A stretch of DNA of 19,757 bases from the NCBI GenBank assembly GCA_022766795.1, contig JALEPE010000025.1:1-19757 (forward strand). Direction: 5' to 3'. A program made the position numbers and the translations under genes. The DNA comes from Helicobacter sp. (GTDB lineage Bacteria; Campylobacterota; Campylobacteria; Campylobacterales; Helicobacteraceae). Under the pieces are notes generated by a model, which was given only the letters and a program-made list of their open reading frames with translations, did not search any database and had not been told where the DNA came from. Each line of letters starts with the position of its first letter. Positions within the stretch are counted from its first letter, which is position 1. Shown one piece after another: positions 1-5,099 of the stretch.

Positions 1-44
1 CGTTCGTAATGACGGAGGGGTAAGCGTGCTAGGGGTTGGGGGTT

Positions 45-91
45 TAAGGGGGAAGGGGGACGCTTCGCAAGTAGAACCCCTTGCCCCCTTA
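45..91. repeat. G/C-rich hairpin with G-quadruplex-like runs
   Basis: Left arm 45-58 (TAAGGGGG then AAGGGG) pairs with right arm 77-91 (CCCCTTGCCCCCTTA) with a single bulged base. The left arm and the bases before it hold four runs of 4-5 G at 32-35, 38-42, 48-52 and 55-59, separated by 2-5 bases, which is a textbook intramolecular G-quadruplex pattern. This is strikingly G-rich for an AT-rich genome. It may be a terminator for a gene left of the window, or a dispersed intergenic element. The only T-run (107-114) lies 15 bases past the stem, so a simple Rho-independent terminator is uncertain. Confidence 0.6.
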
Positions 92-142
92 GAAAAAAAG
101 TTTAGATTTTTTTTGAGTTCATTTAAGATTCCATTGTAAAAT

Positions 143-174
143 TTACTTAAAATAATTGGTTTATTTTAAAGTAA
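143..174. repeat. AT-rich imperfect palindrome upstream of the perR-like gene
   Basis: TTACTTAAAATAA (143-155) is the near-perfect inverted partner of TTATTTTAAAGTAA (161-174), with one bulge and a five-base centre. It lies three bases upstream of a second, perfect palindrome at 177-197. The adjacency suggests a regulator-binding region, possibly a second Fur-family operator, but an AT-rich hairpin of other origin is possible. Confidence 0.45.
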
Positions 175-176
175 GG

Positions 177-197
177 TGTCAATAATCTTTATTGACA
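177..197. promoter_or_regulatory. Perfect palindrome, candidate Fur/PerR operator
   Basis: TGTCAATAA, three bases, then TTATTGACA form a perfect 9+9 inverted repeat. Its right arm ends in TTGACA (192-197), a consensus -35 hexamer for the gene at 265. Fur-family regulators bind AT-rich inverted repeats and often repress their own gene, so a bound dimer here would block RNA polymerase. The palindrome is seen directly. Its use by this protein is inference. Confidence 0.6.
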
Positions 198-223
198 AAT
201 AAAAATAATTTTTGTAGTATAAA
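192..223 (+). promoter_or_regulatory. Sigma70-type promoter of the perR-like gene
   Basis: TTGACA (192-197) is a perfect -35 hexamer. Candidate -10 elements are TAGTAT (215-220, 17-base spacer) or TATAAA (218-223, 20-base spacer). The start codon lies about 40 bases further on, behind a ribosome-binding AGGA at 254-257. Confidence 0.5.
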
Positions 224-264
224 TATTTTTAACCTTTTAAAATTTATATATCTAGGAACGTAAA

Positions 265-672
265 ATGTTTAAACAAATGTTACGCGATAATCATTTAAAA
301 ATCACGCCCCAGCGGCTCACGATTCTAAAGGAGATTCAAAGGGTTGGGCATATTAGTGTTGATGAGATTTATGAAAATATTAAAGAAAGCAATCCATCAA
401 TGTCTTTAGCGACGATTTACAAGAATCTTGCCTTTATGCAAGAGGCTCATATCATTGATGAGGTAAAATTACCTAACCAAAAGCAACGTTATGAGCTTTT
501 GAAAAAGCCTCATATCCATTTAGTTTGTGAGAAATGCGGAAGTATCACGGATATGGAGCTTGATGATTCTGTAAGCGCACTAAGAACGACTTGCGCAGCT
601 ATGTCGCATTATCAAATTAGAGAAACCTCTATTGCGATGATTGGAATCTGTCCAAGTTGCCAAAACTCTTAA
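265..672 (+). CDS. perR: Fur-family metalloregulator, PerR-like
   Basis: A 135-residue Fur-family repressor with an N-terminal winged helix (the PQR...SLATIYKNL region, about residues 15-60) and a C-terminal metal-binding dimerisation domain. Two CxxC pairs (C88/C91 and C129/C132) form the structural zinc site. H29, H83, H85 and D96 match in spacing four of the five regulatory-metal ligands of Bacillus PerR (H37, H91, H93, D104). The fifth position, D85 in Bacillus PerR, is E77 here, as in Fur. Length and the HIHLVCEKCG region look more like Campylobacter PerR (about 136 residues) than Campylobacter or Helicobacter Fur (150 or more). It probably represses peroxide-defence or iron genes, and perhaps itself through the palindrome at 177-197. 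AGGA lies seven bases upstream of the ATG. Family certain; PerR over Fur likely. Confidence 0.85.
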   Translation: MFKQMLRDNHLKITPQRLTILKEIQRVGHISVDEIYENIKESNPSMSLATIYKNLAFMQEAHIIDEVKLPNQKQRYELLKKPHIHLVCEKCGSITDMELDDSVSALRTTCAAMSHYQIRETSIAMIGICPSCQNS

Positions 673-674
673 AA

Positions 675-698
675 GATTCCATTTTTTGTGGTGGAATC
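675..698. repeat. Small inverted repeat after the perR-like gene
   Basis: GATTCCA (675-681) and TGGAATC (692-698) are inverted partners starting three bases after the stop codon. No T-run follows, so a strong intrinsic terminator is not supported. It could protect the mRNA 3' end. Confidence 0.3.
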
Positions 699-774
699 CC
701 TAAAACAGCAAATCCACCCCACGTCTTAAATCTATTTTCAGTTATTACGAATCTACCACAATGCAATATGCCGT

Positions 775-803
775 CTGCATAAGCATCGGCTTTATGCAGT
801 TTT
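775..803 (+). terminator. Putative Rho-independent terminator before hsdM
   Basis: CTGCATAAGC (775-784), loop ATCG, then GCTTTATGCAG (789-799) make a 10-bp stem with one bulged T, followed by TTTT (800-803). It lies between the perR-like gene and hsdM, so it would end the perR transcript. The short T-run lowers confidence. Confidence 0.5.
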
Positions 804-816
804 AATAATGCTTTTA

Positions 817-822
817 TACAAT
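817..822 (+). promoter_or_regulatory. Candidate -10 element for the hsd operon
   Basis: TACAAT, within TTTTATACAAT, lies just after the hairpin at 775-803 and about 33 bases before the hsdM ATG. No clear -35 is seen, which is common for Campylobacterota promoters. The ribosome binding site is AAGGGG at 840-845. Confidence 0.35.
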
Positions 823-854
823 ACATCTTTTGCAAGTTTAAGGGGATAAATACA

Positions 855-2777
855 ATGAATATTAATCAGTTTCAGCCCATTATTAGTTTCATTTGGGGTG
901 TGGCAGATGATTTGTTACGCGATATTTATGTTAAAGGCAAATATCGTGATGTCATCTTGCCTATGACGATTCTAAGGCGCATTGATGTGATGTTAGAGCC
1001 GACAAAAGAGCGTGTGATACAAACCTATGAGACTAACAAAGACAAACTAGAAAATATGGATGGTCTGCTTTGTGGTGCAAATGGCAGCAATATGGGCTTT
1101 TATAATTATTCTAAATTCACACTGCAAAGTTTGCTAAACGACCCTAAAAACATAAGGGTTAATTTTGAAAATTATTTAGATAGTTTCAGCACAAATATAC
1201 AAGATATTATCACTAAATTCAAATTTAAAAACCAGCTTGACACCCTAGAGGAAGCAAACATTCTCTTTGGCGTGATAGAGAGATTTTGCTCCCCTAAAAT
1301 CAATTTTTCTATGAATCCCATTTTAGATTCTAAAGGCAACATTATCCAAGAGGGTTTAAGTAATTTAGCTATGGGCTATATCTTTGAGGAGCTTATCCGC
1401 CGCTTTAACGAGGAAAACAACGAGGAAGCAGGAGAACACTTCACACCAAGAGAAATTATACAGCTAATGACACATCTTGTATTTTTGCCTGTGAAAGATA
1501 AAATACAAAAAGGCATTCATCTCATCTATGACAACGCCTGTGGAAGTGGTGGTATGCTTACAGAATCTAAAAATTTCATCACCGATCCGCAAGGCGTTAT
1601 AAAGTCAAAGGCAAGTATTCATCTCTATGGACAAGAGATTAACCCTGAAACCTATGCCATTTGTAAAGCCGATATGCTGATAAAAGGCGAAAACCCTGAT
1701 AATATCAAATATGGTTCAACTTTAAGCGAAGATAAACTCCAAGATTTAAAATTTGATTTTATGCTCACAAATCCTCCCTATGGCAAGTCGTGGGAAAACG
1801 ACCAAAAGATTTTGGGCATAGAGAAAAAGGGTGCAAAAAGTGATTGCAAAGATTTGAGATTTCAAGTAGGTATCACAAGCAAAAGCGATGGGCAAATGAT
1901 GTTTTTGCTCAATATGCTTAGCAAAATGAAGCCTGTAAAACAAGCGGGAGATAAAGGCTCAAGACTAGCCTCCGTGCATAATGGTAGCTCACTTTTTAAC
2001 TCCGATAGTGGTATGGTAAAAATCCGCAAACATATCATAGAAAACGACTTTCTAGAAGCCATTGTTGCTTTGCCTACCAATATGTTTTATAACACAGGGA
2101 TTCCTACTTTTATTTGGATTATGACAAACAAAAAGCCCCCACACAAAAAGGGCAAAGTCCAGCTTATTAACGCGACAAACGAAAGCTACTACACCAAAAT
2201 GAAAAAATCTCTAGGGCAAAAGCAAAATGAGATGACAAAAACACATATAAATAAAATCACTGAGCTTTTTTTAACAAATAGAGAAAATGATGATTGTAAA
2301 ATTTATGATAATGCGGAGTTTGGCTATACTAAAATCACCATTGAAAGACCAAAAAGCATAGAAATTTTACTAAACGATGAGAAATTTCAAGCTCTAAAAG
2401 ATAAAGATAAGATTCTAGCAAAATTACAAGAATTAGAAATAAGTCCGCAAGATTTCACAAGCAAAGAAGACTTTATAAACTTCCTTGATGTCAAACTCAA
2501 AAAAGCCGAAGAAAATTTACTCATAGATAGTGATAAAACAAACAACACAGAGAAAATCCCGCTAAAGCAAGATATTTTAAGCTACTATGACACAGAAGTC
2601 AAACCCTTTGTGCCAAACGCGTGGATAGCGTGGGAGAGCAAGGAGATAGGCTATGAGATTTTGTTTAACAAATATTTCTATACCTACACACCGCCACGCA
2701 GCCTAGAAGCTATCAATAAAGATTTACAAGACTTAGAGCAAGAAACGCAGGATTTATTAAAGCAGATTTTATGTTAG
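855..2777 (+). CDS. hsdM: Type I restriction-modification methyltransferase subunit (HsdM)
   Basis: The modification subunit of a type I system methylates adenine N6 with S-adenosylmethionine, in complex with HsdS. The N-terminal helical domain (residues 1-190) has the typical start with IWGVADDLLRD and ILPMTILRRID. SAM-binding motif I is DNACGSGG at residues 226-233. Catalytic motif IV is NPPY at residues 306-309. The motif order (I before IV) and the GEHFTPREI stretch just before motif I are typical of HsdM. At 640 residues it is longer than classic HsdM proteins (about 520), with a charged, partly coiled-coil C-terminal part from about residue 480 on. It is the first gene of the hsd operon. 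The AAGGGG site nine bases upstream supports the start. Confidence 0.95.
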   Translation: MNINQFQPIISFIWGVADDLLRDIYVKGKYRDVILPMTILRRIDVMLEPTKERVIQTYETNKDKLENMDGLLCGANGSNMGFYNYSKFTLQSLLNDPKNIRVNFENYLDSFSTNIQDIITKFKFKNQLDTLEEANILFGVIERFCSPKINFSMNPILDSKGNIIQEGLSNLAMGYIFEELIRRFNEENNEEAGEHFTPREIIQLMTHLVFLPVKDKIQKGIHLIYDNACGSGGMLTESKNFITDPQGVIKSKASIHLYGQEINPETYAICKADMLIKGENPDNIKYGSTLSEDKLQDLKFDFMLTNPPYGKSWENDQKILGIEKKGAKSDCKDLRFQVGITSKSDGQMMFLLNMLSKMKPVKQAGDKGSRLASVHNGSSLFNSDSGMVKIRKHIIENDFLEAIVALPTNMFYNTGIPTFIWIMTNKKPPHKKGKVQLINATNESYYTKMKKSLGQKQNEMTKTHINKITELFLTNRENDDCKIYDNAEFGYTKITIERPKSIEILLNDEKFQALKDKDKILAKLQELEISPQDFTSKEDFINFLDVKLKKAEENLLIDSDKTNNTEKIPLKQDILSYYDTEVKPFVPNAWIAWESKEIGYEILFNKYFYTYTPPRSLEAINKDLQDLEQETQDLLKQILC

Positions 2778-2825
2778 CAAATGACTTAAAGATAATGTGA
2801 TAAATTTTACACAAAAGGAGCAAAA

Positions 2826-3017
2826 ATGACTTTGATACTAGAAAATGTCAAGCAAGAGTTTTTAGATGACTTTAAAGCCCTAGCAGATAAGGCGGGGGCA
2901 GGTTTAAGCATAGAACAAGCACAAACCGATGATTTTCAACAATTACGCGAAGCTATGCTACAAGATTTAAAAAAGCCAGAAAATAAAGCCGTGTTTGAAA
3001 GGCTTAAAGATAAATGA
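2826..3017 (+). CDS. Small antitoxin-like protein next to a Doc toxin stump
   Basis: A 63-residue, acidic, mostly helical protein with a strong AAAGGAG ribosome site just before its ATG. I do not recognise the family with certainty. Its stop overlaps the next ATG as ATGA (3014-3017), the coupling typical of antitoxin-toxin pairs, and the next 19 codons look like the start of a Doc/Fic-type toxin. It is therefore probably the antitoxin of a type II pair whose toxin has been lost. It begins 48 bases after hsdM, inside the hsd operon, where Campylobacter and Helicobacter type I loci often carry extra genes. The gene is surely plausible; its function is inference. Confidence 0.6.
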   Translation: MTLILENVKQEFLDDFKALADKAGAGLSIEQAQTDDFQQLREAMLQDLKKPENKAVFERLKDK

Positions 3018-3073
3018 AATATCTAAGCTTACAAGAAGTGCAAATAATGCACGATATACTAAAAGGCAATTAA
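3014..3073 (+). pseudogene. 19-codon stump resembling the N-terminus of a Doc toxin
   Basis: This short frame reads MKYLSLQEVQIMHDILKGN and then stops. Doc/Fic-family death-on-curing toxins typically begin with a YLSLEEVxxIHDxLIE pattern, which matches residues 3-16. The rest of a Doc protein, including the catalytic HxFxxGN(K/R) motif, is absent downstream. The frame overlaps the upstream antitoxin-like gene by four bases and is followed directly by the ATG of the GIY-YIG gene (TAA then ATG at 3071-3076). The simplest reading is a toxin truncated when repeat-rich DNA and the GIY-YIG gene arrived. It might still be translated as a leader peptide. Confidence 0.5.
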
Positions 3074-3616
3074 ATGAAAGAGCATACTAAAACACCTTGC
3101 CACACTGAACCCAGATGTCATACTGAGCGTAGCAAAGTATCTACAATAGAATCTAGATTTTTCGCTAACGCTCAAAATGACAAAGGGGAAATAACTCAAA
3201 ATGACAATAAAAAAGAGTCTCAAAATGATAGGAAAGACACAAATCAAAACAACCCGCAAATCACATTAACACAAAATCAACTAAGCCTAGCAAAATATCC
3301 AGCCTACATTTATATGATGAGTAATGCTACAAATTCCACGCTATACATAGGCGTTACAAGCAATTTAGCAAAACGCATTTACGAGCATAAACATAAACTT
3401 ATGCAAGGTTTTAGCCAAAAATACAACTGCACAAGGCTTGTATATTTTGAAGCATTTGAAAATATTTCACAGGCTATTGAGCGAGAAAAATATCTAAAAG
3501 GCAAAAAAAGAGAATTTAAAAATAAGCTTATAGAATCTATCAATCCACAATACAAAGACCTAAGCGAATTTTTAGATTTAGATACCGCATTTGCAACAAA
3601 AGGGGATAAGATATGA
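3074..3616 (+). CDS. GIY-YIG endonuclease-domain protein with repeat-derived N-terminus
   Basis: Residues 76-165 form a GIY-YIG domain of the small YhbQ/COG2827 type: YIY at 78-80, YIG at 91-93, conserved R101, then an EREKYLKG helix and an SINPQYKDL-like end. This class is a single-domain putative endonuclease of unknown cellular role and is normally about 85-95 residues. Here the first 75 residues are extra. They translate a palindromic repeat (3116-3182) and two half-copies (3194-3206, 3218-3230), giving NDK/QND-rich low-complexity sequence. No ATG lies at the usual domain start, so the repeat appears to supply the start region. The stop overlaps the hsdS start as ATGA (3613-3616), so translation is coupled. 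Confidence 0.8.
   Translation: MKEHTKTPCHTEPRCHTERSKVSTIESRFFANAQNDKGEITQNDNKKESQNDRKDTNQNNPQITLTQNQLSLAKYPAYIYMMSNATNSTLYIGVTSNLAKRIYEHKHKLMQGFSQKYNCTRLVYFEAFENISQAIEREKYLKGKKREFKNKLIESINPQYKDLSEFLDLDTAFATKGDKI
3116..3182. repeat. RPE-like palindromic repeat, copy A
   Basis: It begins TGTCATACTGAGCGTAGC and ends GCTCAAAATGACA; the ends are imperfect inverted partners. It lies in frame in the 5' part of the GIY-YIG gene. Half-copies ending CTCAAAATGA follow at 3194-3206 and 3218-3230. Confidence 0.8.
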
Positions 3617-5097
3617 TAAGAAAAGAACCTAAACTTTGTCATACTGAGCGTAGCGAAGTATCTCATAACACAGAATCTAAAAGGGATTTTTCGCATTCGC
3701 TCAAAATGACAAAAGGGAAACAACTCAGTATGACAACCGCCTACAAACCTAGCGGGATAGAATGGCTCGGCGAGATTCCAAAGCATTGGGAAGTGGGAAA
3801 ATTAGGGGATATTTGCGAGATAGTTATGGGAGAATTTTTAGATTTTTCGCCTACGACTCAAAATGACAATAAAGCGTCTTTGATTTGTCATTCTGAGCTT
3901 TCGCAAGAAAGCGAAGAATCTAAAAAATTACCTATACTTGATGTTAAATATTTGCGAAATAATGGAGAAAGAAAATTAGCAAGTCGTGGAAACTTAGCTA
4001 ATATCAATGATAGACTTATTTTAATGGATGGTGAAAATTCTGGAGAAATTTTTATCACTAAAGAAAAAGGGTTTTTAGGAAGCACTTTAAAAAAACTTAA
4101 GTTTTCTAATTTAAATCAAATTGAATTTGTAGATTTTGTGTTACTTTGCTATAAAGATTTTTTCAAAAACAATAAAAAAGGAACAGCAATTCCACATTTA
4201 GATAAACACTTATTTGCAAATCATAAAATCCCCTTACCACCGCTACAAGAGCAAAAAGAAATTGCGGAATTTTTAGATTCTAAGTGTGAGAAGATTCAAA
4301 ACTATATAGACAAAAAGCAAAAGCTCATCACACTCTTACAAGAGAAAAAACAAGCCTTAATTAACGAAGCCGTTTGCGGTAGGGTGGCTTGTCATACTGA
4401 GCCTTTAGGCGAAGTATCTCATAATGCAGAATCCACAACAGAATCTAAAAAAGATTTTTCGCCTACGGCTCAAAATGACAAAAAGGGCGTATTCTACAAG
4501 CCTAGCGGTATAGAATATCTCGGGCTTATTCCACACCACTGGGAAGTTAGAAAGTTGAAATATATCGTGTTTTCAAGAAATCAAAGGAAAGATGATAAAG
4601 ATTTTAAAATAGGACTTGAAAATATAGAAAGCAAAACAGGAAAATATATTCCAACAAATGAAAATGTGTTTGAGGATAGTGGAATTAGTTTTTATAAGAA
4701 TGATATTTTATTTGGAAAATTGCGCCCTTATCTCGCAAAAGTTTTTTTGGCAGATAGAGACGGAATTTGCGTCAGTGAGTTTTTAGTTTTGGAATCTAAA
4801 GAAGCATATAGCAATTTTTTAAAATTTCTAATGCTTTCGTCATCTTTTATTGATATTATAGATAGCTCAACCTATGGCACAAAAATGCCAAGAACGAGTT
4901 GGGAATTTGTAGGAAATTTAAAAATCCCACTCCCGCCCCTACAAGAGCAAAAAGCCATCGCGGAATTTTTGGATACACAAATTACAAAGATTGATTTAGC
5001 AATAGAAAAAATAAAAGAGCAAATCACACTGATTAAAGAATACAAAACAAGCCTTATCAATCAAGCCGTTTGTGGTAGAATACAATTAAAGGATTAA
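3613..5097 (+). CDS. hsdS: Type I restriction-modification specificity subunit (HsdS) with in-frame repeat insertions
   Basis: HsdS sets the DNA target of the type I complex. It has two target-recognition halves. Each starts with a YKPSGIE..LG.IP.HWEV motif (residues 44-61 and 295-312) and ends with a LPPLQEQK.IAEFLD coiled-coil spacer (207-256 and about 440-490, ending AVCGR). Three stretches do not belong to a normal HsdS: residues about 9-33, 75-105 and 259-291. Each is the translation of a palindromic repeat. They extend the N-terminus, interrupt the first recognition domain, and lengthen the linker between halves. The start at 3613 is coupled to the previous stop by ATGA. A second ATG at 3730 (M40) would give the usual HsdS N-terminus and may be the original start. 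At 494 residues it is larger than typical (400-450), which the insertions explain. The frame is intact. Confidence 0.9.
   Translation: MIRKEPKLCHTERSEVSHNTESKRDFSHSLKMTKGKQLSMTTAYKPSGIEWLGEIPKHWEVGKLGDICEIVMGEFLDFSPTTQNDNKASLICHSELSQESEESKKLPILDVKYLRNNGERKLASRGNLANINDRLILMDGENSGEIFITKEKGFLGSTLKKLKFSNLNQIEFVDFVLLCYKDFFKNNKKGTAIPHLDKHLFANHKIPLPPLQEQKEIAEFLDSKCEKIQNYIDKKQKLITLLQEKKQALINEAVCGRVACHTEPLGEVSHNAESTTESKKDFSPTAQNDKKGVFYKPSGIEYLGLIPHHWEVRKLKYIVFSRNQRKDDKDFKIGLENIESKTGKYIPTNENVFEDSGISFYKNDILFGKLRPYLAKVFLADRDGICVSEFLVLESKEAYSNFLKFLMLSSSFIDIIDSSTYGTKMPRTSWEFVGNLKIPLPPLQEQKAIAEFLDTQITKIDLAIEKIKEQITLIKEYKTSLINQAVCGRIQLKD
3637..3711. repeat. RPE-like palindromic repeat, copy B
   Basis: It runs from TGTCATACTGAGCGTAGCG to CGCTCAAAATGACA. 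The outer arms, GTCATacTGAGCGtaGCGAA and TTCGCATTCGCTCAAAATGAC read in reverse, pair along about 20 bases with few mismatches. It encodes residues 9-33 at the N-terminus of HsdS. Confidence 0.85.
3835..3926. repeat. RPE-like palindromic repeat, copy C (inverted half order)
   Basis: The right half (TTTTTAGATTTTTCGCC to CTCAAAATGACA, 3835-3870) comes first and the left half (TGTCATTCTGAGC to GAATCTAAAAA, 3886-3926) second, the reverse of copies A, B and D. It sits in frame inside the first recognition domain of HsdS, between VMG and the KLPILDVKYL stretch. Confidence 0.75.
4390..4480. repeat. RPE-like palindromic repeat, copy D
   Basis: It runs from TGTCATACTGAGCC to GGCTCAAAATGACA, with complementary ends. 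It lies in frame in the linker between the two halves of HsdS, directly after the AVCGR end of the first coiled coil. Confidence 0.85.
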
Positions 5098-5099
5098 CA

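Noticed and set aside
629..835. Minus-strand frame of 68 codons overlapping the end of the perR-like gene
   Set aside because: It overlaps a real gene and the hairpin at 775-803, has no ribosome site, and matches nothing I recognise.
3059..3259. Minus-strand frame with VILSVSEKS and FATLSMT peptides, and a similar one at 3379-3786
   Set aside because: These are reverse-strand translations of the palindromic repeats inside the GIY-YIG and hsdS genes. The same peptides recur because the repeat recurs, and there is no start signal.
3107..4480. CRISPR array
   Set aside because: The repeats are long imperfect palindromes at irregular distances, lie in coding frames, and have no uniform spacers. 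No cas gene is present.
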